NCBI RefSeq assembly: GCF_019649055.1
Contig: NW_026570296.1
Location: 496,001-560,000 of the forward strand
Direction of reading: 5' to 3'
DNA length: 64,000 nucleotides
Origin: Paramacrobiotus metropolitanus
Taxonomy: Eukaryota > Tardigrada > Eutardigrada > Parachela > Macrobiotidae
The notes beneath the pieces were generated by a model that saw only the letters and a list, made by a program, of their open reading frames with translations, did not search any database and was not told the DNA's origin. The position numbers were made by a program, and so were the translations under genes. Each line of letters begins with the position of its first letter. Position 1 is the first letter of the stretch. Shown piece after piece: positions 11,414 through 20,495 of the stretch.

Positions 11414-14400
11414 CTACTCTGGATCCGTACTTATACCAAATTGATCGACCGTATGACCCAGGAACGTTATTGAATTTACAAATAATTCTGTCTTTTCAGG
11501 ATTAATGGTCCAGCCGCATTCCTGGAGCCGCAAAAAGAGCTCCTGTAAATCACGCATATGATCAGCCAGGTTTTTACTGAAGACAATAATGTCATCAATA
11601 AAAACCAACACATTCCTCCACTTCATGTTCGCAAGCGTCAAATCCATGGCGCGCTGGAAAGCAGAAGGCGCGTCCTTCATCCCAAAAGGTAAGACTTTGT
11701 ATTGAAACGTGAACTCTTCACCAACCATTGTCGTTTTGCACCGGTCTTCTGGTTTGATTTTTATTTGCCAAAATCCACTCGGAAGCGGGTAACTGCTGCC
11801 CATTAACCGTTCGTTTAATTTACGAAAATCCACGGTTAATCGCCGAGATTTATCCTTCTTTTTCACGATACATATGGGACTGCCCCATGCCGAATTTGTT
11901 GGCTCAATGATACCGTCTTTAATCATTTCCTGTGTTTTAGCTTGGAGCCATTTTCGATCCTCAAACGACGTACGGTACGGAGGAGTTCTGACCGGCAAAC
12001 TTGTGCCTGTATCCACGGAGTGCTCATAAATAGTACAGCATCCCACAGGACGCGCTTTAGTCGGTAGGACTGATTTTGCCTGATAGAATATAGCCTTTAG
12101 TTGTTCCTTGGTAGGGCAAATATCTCCCACTTTAATTTTTGCGAAAGTTTCTTCGGTTTCAGGATCAACGACACTAACGGCGGGTGGCGGCAACTGCATA
12201 GCCACACATTCATTTATTTCCTCCGGTGTCGAGACACCTTGCTCATCACTGGGAATATCACTAATTGCTGCTTGACAACTCTCTTGGAACTCTGGAGAGT
12301 CCATCTGGTACACAGCGTCAACAAGTACCACTTCCCCGAGGTTAGTTTCTTCATTTAAAACCAGCGGTTTGTCCGAAACATTGACAACGCAAACCCGACA
12401 ATTACCGTACTCATTTAGCGTTAAGACACCGTCTAACAATACCGCATTCTTGTTTGATTCGGGAATTTTTCCTTCGTAGAGAAAGGGCAGCGTATACAGA
12501 TACTCATCCTGGAATTCCATGAATTGCTCATCAGACATAGACGTCGTTGCGCGGATAATTCCCTGCGAGTGGGGTTGAATTATGACCGGCGAAGCTGGAA
12601 ATAACTCCATTTTAAAGCAGTCGATGGGACCAGGTTCAGGCTCAAACCGATAAATGTCCTGTTCAACCGAGTTAACTTCAACCTGCGCTTGTGCCTGTTT
12701 CAGATGGGCGTCCCTGTATGCCAACTCGATGACATCCTTCGAATACACGCATGCCGGGATATCAGTGGATTCCCGGACGTCCTGAGACCGTTTGGGCAAG
12801 TTTTTAACCACGGGCAACTGCTGAGCGGGGGCTGGTGGCACGGTTTCGGCCGACATTTGACTTGCAGCTTCGCGCTCTGCGTATTCGCGCCTAATTCTAC
12901 GACTGTAGCTAGACTTTTTACGCCTGGGCGAGCTTCTTCCTGGACCTTCCGATGACGGTTCATAATTTCCCACTGTGGCCTGTGCTGGATTAACAGCCGC
13001 AGATTCGCTCAACGCTTTTTGTTTCTGAATCTCATTCCAGATTTCCCACTGTTCGTTCATATTAACATTTGTCGAGACATCGTAGGTCGCTCTGACATCC
13101 TCTGAAACGAACTCAGACGGCTTCGGCAGCGGTGAGTTACTAATCATTTGAGAATTTATTTCCCTTTGCTTCTCCGCCTGTTTATCTTCATAGGAGGGCG
13201 GACACGGGCCGATATTGATAGGCTTCCTGCCATCTGCAGGGACGAAGCTACCATTCTCAAATTCACCTGCGGGAGCTGGATTGTCCACGGAAAAGGTAAC
13301 CTTACGTTTTCCTATAGCTTTCTGTGCATGTAATTGTTCGGTACGCTTTAGTGTTTCAAAGTGCCGGCGATCATTGACAGAATTTCTGCACACATCGCAG
13401 TTCTTTTCATAGCGTTCGATTTCAATTATACAATCAGGCCAATAAAACAATTTCACTAAATACGGATATAATTTTTCATGCCGGCCGTACGCTTGCCGAT
13501 GAATAAGAATTTCGTGGAAACAGGCAATTAATTTCTGTCGCCATTGGTGCGGCACGTAAATTCTCGGACATGCACCAGAATGATCAGGCACTCTGCACAG
13601 TATCCCTTCACAAATAACAAATCTGTTGATTTCGTATTTGGTAAAATTCGTATTAGCGTGCGACGGTTTCTTGTACATTTTGTACCACATCCGGCTATCA
13701 ACACACTGCTGTTGAGTTTCGCGCCAGAACTGCGGATCTCTGAAACGTTGTTCCGATGGAAACAGCAGTTTATCCTGTGGCCTGTCCATCGGCGTCATCC
13801 ACTTCTTCAACTCTGGGTTGCGTGCCATGTAAGAGGGATAATCATGGACTTCGTCAACGTCTCTGCGGTCACGCTCAACAGGTATAACATTTAGCAGTTT
13901 ATTGTCCATGCTAAGACATTCGACAACCTTTGCGGACTTTTCCATGACACCCATGTAGAGATATTTTGCTGCAGGATGCTGCTTTAATACTGCGTCCACC
14001 GACGAGATCAGAATCGGAAGTTGCAGGGAGTCGTCACCCCCACGAACTTGACTGGAGCCAGAGTTAGGCACGGGACTGACCGATGTGAAAGACGAGGTAC
14101 TCGGGCTGCTTGCCGGCGACGGCTGCGCAACTTTTTCCTTTTTAATTGGCGGCTGGGAAGACGCCTGTTCTCTCCCCCGCGAACTTGACTGCATACTATT
14201 TACAATTAATTCACCGCCTCCCCCACGAACTTGACTTGGTTCTGGGTTTTTCTCCACTTTAATTTCTTGTTTAATTGTAGGGCGAACAGGTTCATCCGCG
14301 ACGGTAGCTGCTCTCGGGAGATATTGACGAATCATCTCCTGTACTACACTGCGCACAAACTCTTCATCACGCTGGTCGGATCCCTTTTTGGTCGGCACCG

Positions 14401-17400
14401 ACTGCACAGGCACAATTTGTTTACCTTCCGTTTTCACCGGGGCATCAGCCACTTTAGTCACTGGTGGTGGCGCGACCGGGCGCGGCCACTCCTGCTTCGC
14501 CTTTTGTAGGTGCAAAATGCAGATTTCTGGGTCAGCTTTCGCCAGAATCAAATGTGCAGACTCATATGGCACAAATTTTGCTTCTTTAGCGACGCCAATG
14601 CGCTCTGTCAACATCAACGCAGGGATTGCAGGAGATGGCTTAACTCCCGCAGGAATTAATGGATCAAAATCGTGAGAGCGGATAACATCCGACATCAAGT
14701 GAGTTTCACGACGTAAAAATGCCGGTGCATTAGGCTGTCTACGGGAGAGACGCCACGTCATCGTATTCATGTCCAAAATAAAAGGTTTTGTAGCTAAAAA
14801 GTCTAAACCTAAAACAACGTGGTCCCTATCGAAAGTGGAACTCACAAGCATTGCGTGCTCAAAAGCCATCCCAAATTCGTGGATTGTAACCACTACTGAC
14901 AACGGCTCGATCAACTGTCTTCCCTGGTACGCTGTATGTACCACCCTGCCTTTAATGTGATCAGGACAGCGATGAATATTTAACTTTAAATCCTTCGCCA
15001 TTTTGAGGGACATAACGGAAATGCTAGAACCGGTGTCCAGCATAGTCTTCACTTTCTGATAATTTATATCTATTACAGAGTACCAAGCCTGAGCATCAAG
15101 CGTCGGCAATAAACACACGTGATCCGCCAACGGATATTGCGAAAAATCCTGTACTTCCATTTTATTGCACTGTGGCGGCGGCGTGGACAAACAGGCCGGT
15201 AAGTCCAACTCCATCATATTAATTTGCTGCTGCGGGTTGTTGTACCTTGCCAACAATTCTGCAGACGGTTCATACTGTCGGGGAAGTACAAACTGATTCG
15301 TACAACCTGCAGCGGGATGAAGACCATGACAGCGGAAACAAATCTCGACTCCGCGATTTGTTCGCCATTTATCCTTCAGGATATTTCGTTCATCAAACGG
15401 AGGTTGATTTCCAGCCTGCTGATTTTGCCGGTAATTCTGGTTATTTTGCTGTCGATTATTATTGTTGTTGTAACCACCTCGTCCGCGATAATTATTATTA
15501 TTATTTCGGTAATTTCCACGATTATTACCGCCATCATAATTGTTGTTATTCGCAGGGCCATTCTGTTGGTACTGCTGATCGAAATTCTGCACCGGTTGTT
15601 GGAATTGCGGCTGTATAACCGGCATCATTGGATTCATCATTTGAACTGGGACAGGCATAGGAGCCTGCATGGGAATTGGTTGAGGGAAAGTCTGCGCAAA
15701 TTGTACCGGGTGTTGTTCAACAAATGGTGGCTGTGAATACACCGGAACTGGCAGAAATTGCGGCTGGGGAACATTCAGGACGGGTTGGATTGGAGCCACC
15801 GAATTCTGCGGCTGCGGAATCACTGTCTCCGTGTACGAGCGGGAATATCCACCGCGATTATTGCCGTAATTTCCGCGGCCTCCCCGGTTCGAATAATAAT
15901 TTCCTCTCTGAGACGAGCCACCACGGCCGCCTCGATTTTCATAATTCGAATTATTATTATTGTTATTGCCGGCGCTTCTTGGTTCTGAAGGGGCATTTCT
16001 CTGAGTTGATTCAGGTGCCTTCTTATCTTTATTCATACGCTTCCATAACTTCTCGCACTCCTGTAGTTTCTTTTCAAATTCCGAGTAGTTTTTAGGCGCT
16101 GCATTATAAATTTCTCGGAACCATGCCGGTCGATGTTCCTGTACGCCATCAAGGAGTGCTTCCACCTGCTCTTCGTCAGATGTTTTTAGTTCCTCAAACC
16201 ATGGGAGGAAACTATCCAGGTAAGCACGAACTGGTTCATAGAATTCTAATTTGCGATTATTCATTTTCCTACGAATGTCGGCTTTAGAGAGAGAGCCGTT
16301 AAAGTGCTCAACAATAGCTGGCTTAAAGAAATCAGGCCACGATTTGCCTTTATTATCTTTCCAAAATTTTTCGAACCATTGAAAAGACGGCCCAGTGAAT
16401 GCACCAATTACTCGACGACATGTTGTTTCGTCGTTCCAGTTATTCGTGGCTCTGCATTGTTCAACATTCATGAGCCATCTTTGGATTTTTTCCGGGTGAG
16501 CATCATCAAAGGCAAGTAACTTCATGCCTCCTACTGTTTTATCGCTGTCTTTCTCCACAAATTTTGCTAGAAGTTCAACAACGCTTTCTTGTGTCAGCGT
16601 CGTTCTATCCGAAATTTGGGTCTGTTTGTTCAACCATTCCTCCAGCTGAGGATTTCTGGACATAGACTCATTGCTGGCCGTGCTACTGGGGCGACGGTGT
16701 TCATCCTCCATCAGGGCATCATCCATCAGTTCATTTTCTGTATCGGAACTGTCCCTATTTTCTGTTCCTCGCATCTGGCGACTAGATTCGTCAGCTGTTC
16801 TTTTCAGGATTTGTTGGCGTAAGTCTGTTGAGCCATTTTTCCTCTGTTTCGCAGATGCCGTTTCCCTTGGAATTTGACTTTCTGACGATGAACGCAGCAT
16901 GGTCTGAGCCTCCGAGAATTCGACTCGTGATTCCTGTCTAGGCCTGCGTAAGATGCCAGGGGGATTACTGCCAGTAGCTATAGGCTGATCCACGTATGAC
17001 GAGAAATTTTGGGGATTAAATGGTGTAAAAGCGGAAGGACGTAATACGTCTCCGGTTGCTACCGGCGCTTCCCTTTGAAAATATCCTTCGCCGCCGCCAA
17101 GAGCAGCATCTGTATTTCGAAGCCGACGAAGTTCGTCATACGCTTGCTTTAGGTCCACTTCCATCTTGGTAAGTTGGTCTTGTTTTTCATGCCATTCCTT
17201 TCGGCATTGCGCATTTTCTTCATACAGTCGATTACACCTTTCAGACTTTTCATATGCATCAGCCTGTGCTGTATTTTTCGCTTGAATCGCGTTCTCACAA
17301 TTATCACATCTTTTATCCTTTTTCGAATCTTTTAATTCCTTTTGGGCCTTTTGAACATTCTCTCGCTCTGTGGTCAACAGACCCTGCAACCTCTCAATTT

Positions 17401-18919
17401 CCTTTTGGGACGAATCATCCTTTTCCTTGGGAATATGCATCGGGCCGACCGAAGACTTGTTATTCAGCTGCACTCTCGCTTGTGTGAGTTCACGCTGTAG
17501 AGAGTCTTCCGCATCTTTAGCCCGTTTCTTTTCATCTTCCAAATCTTTGGTGAGTTTTGTGACCAGGTTCTGCGCATCCGTCAAATTTTTATTAGTTAAT
17601 TTATGCGCATCTTTCTCAGAATTACAATCTTTCTGAGCTTTCGACAGCTTTTGGTTCAAATCAGTTATTTGTTTCGTTACATCCGGTGCTGGTTGCGCAC
17701 TGAGGCCATCAATCGTAGCTTTCGCGTTTGAAAGATCTCTCTGAGCATCTTCCAACTGTTTCTCAAAATTACGATTCGTGTCTGTTAAAGTATCGCGCTC
17801 ATCTTTCATTGCGTTAAACGCGGTTTCCGCGTTTCTGTTAGCTTGTCTTAAGGTGTGCAAATTATCATTCGCAATGCGTATTTCGTTAGCCAATCTGTCA
17901 TTTTCTATTTGTTCATTTTCAAATTTAATACGCATTTCATTGAAATCGTTTTGAAATTTCAATTTTTCGTTTCGCTCCGCATCTACACGAGCGTCTAAAG
18001 ACATTGCATTGCCCATTTCATCTACTTTTGTTTTTGTAAATGCGATGAGCGTGCGGAGACTTTGGATCAATACGGGCATAGTTTGCCGGACTATCAGGCC
18101 CACGTCCTGGTCAGTTTCTGCCGCAGCTAACTGCTCATCGACTTCCCTAGCTTGAGTAAGAAAGTCCTCATCTGGTTGCTCAAAATCTTTTTCCGACACA
18201 AAACTGTGTAATTTTAGTTGTGCCGGGTGGAATGTCATTGTTCCACCTCGAATGCTTTTACTTGCTCTTGTTTCAGATCCCTCGGAAATATCCGCTTTAT
18301 CCGCAGCCGACAATGCTATCAAGTTATTGTCCGACTGGGACGACTGGGGTTCTGTCTGGCTCTCAGCCACACTTGGAGTTTCCGATATGGGTTCATCCAA
18401 TATCGCACCGGATGCCTGGGCTGGAATTCTCTCCTTGGCACCGCGCGTGACGCGCTCATTTGCTGCCTGTTTTTTGGGAGTTTTTCCCGTCGCTTTAGAC
18501 GCTGTAAGTGCAGCTTGGGCCGCCTCTCTTCGTCTATTCAAATCTTCCGTATATTCTGGCAGCCACCTGTTTGCGTCCTGCACAGCTGCTTTAAACTGCT
18601 CATCAGTGATGTCCAGGTAAGCTTCAGGGATACATCCCTCGTACTCAATCCAAGGTTTAAAATGTGCTGGCAATCTCGTTTTGGAATTTAAGTACCGCCT
18701 GATTTCCTGGTAATCAATCCATGATTTTCCACAGAATGCATCTTGTGCTTCTGGTGGTTCAACATTAAGAGCAAAGTACATCAAATTTAACGGAATTTCT
18801 TTTGCGTTAAATTTGAACCTTGTCTGGGCTCTCGACCCATCGTACGCCCCAATAATCACTTTGTTGTCTGGGATTTTACGCGGTGGTGGGCGATTTCTAG
18901 GAATCGAACCACCCGACAT
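11414..18919 (-). CDS. gag-pol: Gag-protease-RT polyprotein of element 1 (2501 aa, truncated by stop)
   Basis: Approximate order by residue. 1-250 is a N-terminal region. 255-590 is a long coiled coil. 800-955 resembles a retrotransposon Gag helical domain (WLMNVEQC, FTGPSFQWF). 985-1180 is an RGG- and Asn/Gln-rich stretch. At about 1196 there is a CCHC-like knuckle with one residue fewer than usual (C-x2-C-x3-H-x4-C). At about 1293 is the aspartic protease (LDTGSS, then VLGLDFL). 1370-2280 is a very long spacer that contains an integrase-type HHCC module at 1735-1845. RT begins near 2290 and includes FIDD. The RT joins YPLP directly to SGFWQ, so about 21 residues with the motif A catalytic Asp are missing. 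The ORF ends at a TAG after STDPE, yet the same frame continues with normal RT thumb sequence. Confidence 0.92.
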   Translation of the reverse strand: MSGGSIPRNRPPPRKIPDNKVIIGAYDGSRAQTRFKFNAKEIPLNLMYFALNVEPPEAQDAFCGKSWIDYQEIRRYLNSKTRLPAHFKPWIEYEGCIPEAYLDITDEQFKAAVQDANRWLPEYTEDLNRRREAAQAALTASKATGKTPKKQAANERVTRGAKERIPAQASGAILDEPISETPSVAESQTEPQSSQSDNNLIALSAADKADISEGSETRASKSIRGGTMTFHPAQLKLHSFVSEKDFEQPDEDFLTQAREVDEQLAAAETDQDVGLIVRQTMPVLIQSLRTLIAFTKTKVDEMGNAMSLDARVDAERNEKLKFQNDFNEMRIKFENEQIENDRLANEIRIANDNLHTLRQANRNAETAFNAMKDERDTLTDTNRNFEKQLEDAQRDLSNAKATIDGLSAQPAPDVTKQITDLNQKLSKAQKDCNSEKDAHKLTNKNLTDAQNLVTKLTKDLEDEKKRAKDAEDSLQRELTQARVQLNNKSSVGPMHIPKEKDDSSQKEIERLQGLLTTERENVQKAQKELKDSKKDKRCDNCENAIQAKNTAQADAYEKSERCNRLYEENAQCRKEWHEKQDQLTKMEVDLKQAYDELRRLRNTDAALGGGEGYFQREAPVATGDVLRPSAFTPFNPQNFSSYVDQPIATGSNPPGILRRPRQESRVEFSEAQTMLRSSSESQIPRETASAKQRKNGSTDLRQQILKRTADESSRQMRGTENRDSSDTENELMDDALMEDEHRRPSSTASNESMSRNPQLEEWLNKQTQISDRTTLTQESVVELLAKFVEKDSDKTVGGMKLLAFDDAHPEKIQRWLMNVEQCRATNNWNDETTCRRVIGAFTGPSFQWFEKFWKDNKGKSWPDFFKPAIVEHFNGSLSKADIRRKMNNRKLEFYEPVRAYLDSFLPWFEELKTSDEEQVEALLDGVQEHRPAWFREIYNAAPKNYSEFEKKLQECEKLWKRMNKDKKAPESTQRNAPSEPRSAGNNNNNNSNYENRGGRGGSSQRGNYYSNRGGRGNYGNNRGGYSRSYTETVIPQPQNSVAPIQPVLNVPQPQFLPVPVYSQPPFVEQHPVQFAQTFPQPIPMQAPMPVPVQMMNPMMPVIQPQFQQPVQNFDQQYQQNGPANNNNYDGGNNRGNYRNNNNNYRGRGGYNNNNNRQQNNQNYRQNQQAGNQPPFDERNILKDKWRTNRGVEICFRCHGLHPAAGCTNQFVLPRQYEPSAELLARYNNPQQQINMMELDLPACLSTPPPQCNKMEVQDFSQYPLADHVCLLPTLDAQAWYSVIDINYQKVKTMLDTGSSISVMSLKMAKDLKLNIHRCPDHIKGRVVHTAYQGRQLIEPLSVVVTIHEFGMAFEHAMLVSSTFDRDHVVLGLDFLATKPFILDMNTMTWRLSRRQPNAPAFLRRETHLMSDVIRSHDFDPLIPAGVKPSPAIPALMLTERIGVAKEAKFVPYESAHLILAKADPEICILHLQKAKQEWPRPVAPPPVTKVADAPVKTEGKQIVPVQSVPTKKGSDQRDEEFVRSVVQEMIRQYLPRAATVADEPVRPTIKQEIKVEKNPEPSQVRGGGGELIVNSMQSSSRGREQASSQPPIKKEKVAQPSPASSPSTSSFTSVSPVPNSGSSQVRGGDDSLQLPILISSVDAVLKQHPAAKYLYMGVMEKSAKVVECLSMDNKLLNVIPVERDRRDVDEVHDYPSYMARNPELKKWMTPMDRPQDKLLFPSEQRFRDPQFWRETQQQCVDSRMWYKMYKKPSHANTNFTKYEINRFVICEGILCRVPDHSGACPRIYVPHQWRQKLIACFHEILIHRQAYGRHEKLYPYLVKLFYWPDCIIEIERYEKNCDVCRNSVNDRRHFETLKRTEQLHAQKAIGKRKVTFSVDNPAPAGEFENGSFVPADGRKPINIGPCPPSYEDKQAEKQREINSQMISNSPLPKPSEFVSEDVRATYDVSTNVNMNEQWEIWNEIQKQKALSESAAVNPAQATVGNYEPSSEGPGRSSPRRKKSSYSRRIRREYAEREAASQMSAETVPPAPAQQLPVVKNLPKRSQDVRESTDIPACVYSKDVIELAYRDAHLKQAQAQVEVNSVEQDIYRFEPEPGPIDCFKMELFPASPVIIQPHSQGIIRATTSMSDEQFMEFQDEYLYTLPFLYEGKIPESNKNAVLLDGVLTLNEYGNCRVCVVNVSDKPLVLNEETNLGEVVLVDAVYQMDSPEFQESCQAAISDIPSDEQGVSTPEEINECVAMQLPPPAVSVVDPETEETFAKIKVGDICPTKEQLKAIFYQAKSVLPTKARPVGCCTIYEHSVDTGTSLPVRTPPYRTSFEDRKWLQAKTQEMIKDGIIEPTNSAWGSPICIVKKKDKSRRLTVDFRKLNERLMGSSYPLPSGFWQIKIKPEDRCKTTMVGEEFTFQYKVLPFGMKDAPSAFQRAMDLTLANMKWRNVLVFIDDIIVFSKNLADHMRDLQELFLRLQECGWTINPEKTELFVNSITFLGHTVDQFGISTDPE

Positions 18920-19690
18920 TTTGCTTTTATTTTAAAATTAACCTTTGCGGCTAATTAAAATATTACTTACAGTAGCGATTGTGCTACTGCTTCCGAAATT
19001 GCAATTGTGCAATTACTACTACGTCACTTCCCAATCCTCCTTTTAGGTTTGAATTGTTAAGTGAGTTTTAAACACAGTCGACCTTTGCGGTTTCGACTGT
19101 AACAAATTCGAAAATTACACAGCTGCACTTTGCGTGCTGCCGTAATTTTAAGATTCACAGGTCAATCACCGTTTGCCGGTGTTTACCTTTTCACGGTCAA
19201 CTCTCTCTAGCTGCTGATTTTGGCTACCGCTTGCGGCTTGCCTTTATCAGTCTAGCTGGAGATCGTTATCTCACCTGGCCACTGACAATGGCTCGGTGCT
19301 CACTATCTGATTTATCTGCAGGCCAGGTGCACTGACACTGCTGATTACGCTTTATTCCCCGCGGTTACTGCTTTGCGCAGACAACCCGGAAATTACCCAC
19401 ACAGTACTAGTTTTACTTAACACAGCCGACCTTTGAGGTTTCGACTGTTTTTCCTACGGTCCAATTTAAATTAAGCAATTAATTTAATTGGCGAGGAAGC
19501 TCACCAGTGAGGAAGCTCACAATTGCGAGGAAGCTCGCTGAAAATAAATTAACTAGGCCAGATCTGGAACGCTGACCTCCTTCGGCGTACCTTTGCGGTT
19601 CGACGCCTTTCAAAAACGGACCACTTTTACCAATTAAACTACCATCAAACTTTCCACCAATAATTTTTTGTTACATCGGGAAAATTAAAA
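18920..19690 (-). other. 5' leader of element 1
   Basis: About 770 nt between the Gag start and the primer-binding site, without an ORF. It is unusually structured: at least ten short inverted repeats form two families (annotated separately). By position it is the transcribed leader of the genomic RNA, where retroelements usually keep packaging and translation signals. Confidence 0.7.
18936..19607 (-). promoter_or_regulatory. Array of paralogous stem-loops in the leader
   Basis: Family A has the plus-strand loop core TTTGCG(G). Stems: AATTA/TAATT (about 18937-18956), ACAGTCGA/TCGACTGT (19074-19100), GCAC/GTGC with a flanking pair (about 19121-19140), CACCG/CGGTG (19167-19181), CTGC/GCAG (19368-19380), an imperfect ACAGCCGA/TCGACTGT (19422-19448), and GGCGT/ACGCC (19584-19607). 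Family B has loop GAAG: GCGAG/CTCAC (19491-19504), GTGAG/CTCAC (19507-19520), GCGAG/CTCGC (19525-19538). Loops stay constant while stems change, often with both partners changed. Role unknown; RNA packaging, dimerisation or Gag binding are plausible guesses. Confidence 0.6.
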
Positions 19691-19707
19691 GACACCGGTG
19701 GGCGCCA
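19691..19707 (-). promoter_or_regulatory. Primer-binding site of element 1
   Basis: The minus strand reads TGGCGCCCACCGGTGTC immediately after a CA that would end the LTR. A TGG start matches the CCA 3' end of a tRNA, and TGGCGCCC is shared with lysine-tRNA-primed retroelements. The match beyond the first eight bases was not tested against host tRNAs. Confidence 0.7.
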
Positions 19708-20260
19708 TGTCGTGTATAAGCGTTCACGCCGATTAAGGCTCCATGAACAATCTTTACTCTTCCACGCCTGTAATGCTCAATCGGTAGGCACTCATACTCT
19801 CAAACTGTAACAGAAGAACTATGGTGGAAATAGGACGAACGATTCAGGAACACGAGAAGATCAGGAATCCCTCAGGAACGAGCTAACTACAACTTCCGGT
19901 CGTAAGTCCTGTGAGGATCGGCAAGAGCTAGGACGATTGTGTCACGAGCAAACCTGTATTCTATGCAATAATCAGGAGCGATCATGTACACCAGAAGGAA
20001 CAAGTATTGCTGTCTCTTTATCCAATTCACATCACAGTTCACAACACTAGGAAATTGTAATTAGAAGCAGTCTCAGAAGTAAATCTCAGACTACTGATAC
20101 CGATATTAGAAGTAACAGGAACTTATATAGACTTCGCGTTATGACATCATATACATCGCTAGTAAAAGAGAACAGCAAATCACAGAAGAGATTGACTAGA
20201 TATTCCTTTACGTTGCAGATGGAAGGCGGACAGTCAGCATCCGTACGTACATCCGGCGTA
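19708..20260 (-). repeat. Putative 5' LTR of element 1
   Basis: Its inner end is fixed by the adjacent primer-binding site and ends in CA on the element strand. The outer end is uncertain because no partner LTR is in the window. A TATATAAG box lies inside with the right orientation. By size it would be about 550 bp. Confidence 0.55.
20122..20129 (-). promoter_or_regulatory. TATA box in the putative LTR
   Basis: TATATAAG on the minus strand, about 415 bp upstream of the primer-binding site. It would start transcription toward Gag near 20095, giving an R-U5 of about 390 bp. Confidence 0.5.
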
Positions 20261-20338
20261 TGATCCTACTCCCATACGTCAATAGCGCAAAACGAAAAAT
20301 TACGAATAAAATCGCAATAAATAAAGTACCGCAGCCTG

Positions 20339-20495
20339 AGCTTATTATACGGACAGAATCTCTGTTTAGGGTTCTGTTCGGCAGATATGGTCAGAAATAT
20401 CCACGGGTAGGGTGCCCCAAGCACTTATTTGGCACCCCCGATTTTTTTTCTTTTTCTGTTTTTTATCAATCAGAATTCTGTCCGTATAATAAGCT
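20339..20495. mobile_element. 157-bp MITE-like element with 21-bp inverted ends
   Basis: AGCTTATTATACGGACAGAAT at the left is matched by its reverse complement at the right. A smaller hairpin inside (GGGTGCC...GGCACCC) surrounds a T-rich tract. There is no coding capacity. No convincing target-site duplication was seen, so the family is not assigned. Confidence 0.75.

Larger units (their letters stand above)
399..20260 (-). mobile_element. Retroelement 1: large Ty3/gypsy-type LTR element with internal tandem triplication
   Basis: Read on the minus strand from right to left, the order is putative 5' LTR, primer-binding site, leader, Gag-protease-RT ORF (11414-18919), RNase H and integrase (8382-11413), spacer, then ORF3 (399-1244). 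The order PR-RT-RNase H-IN is the Ty3/gypsy order. Two extra 3.4-kb units (935-7725) sit between the pol end and the remainder of ORF3. Without them the element would be about 13 kb, long for this class. No second LTR was found, so the right boundary near 20260 is approximate and no target-site duplication could be identified. The copy is inactive: it has an RT palm deletion, a nonsense codon in pol and several frameshifts. Confidence 0.85.
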
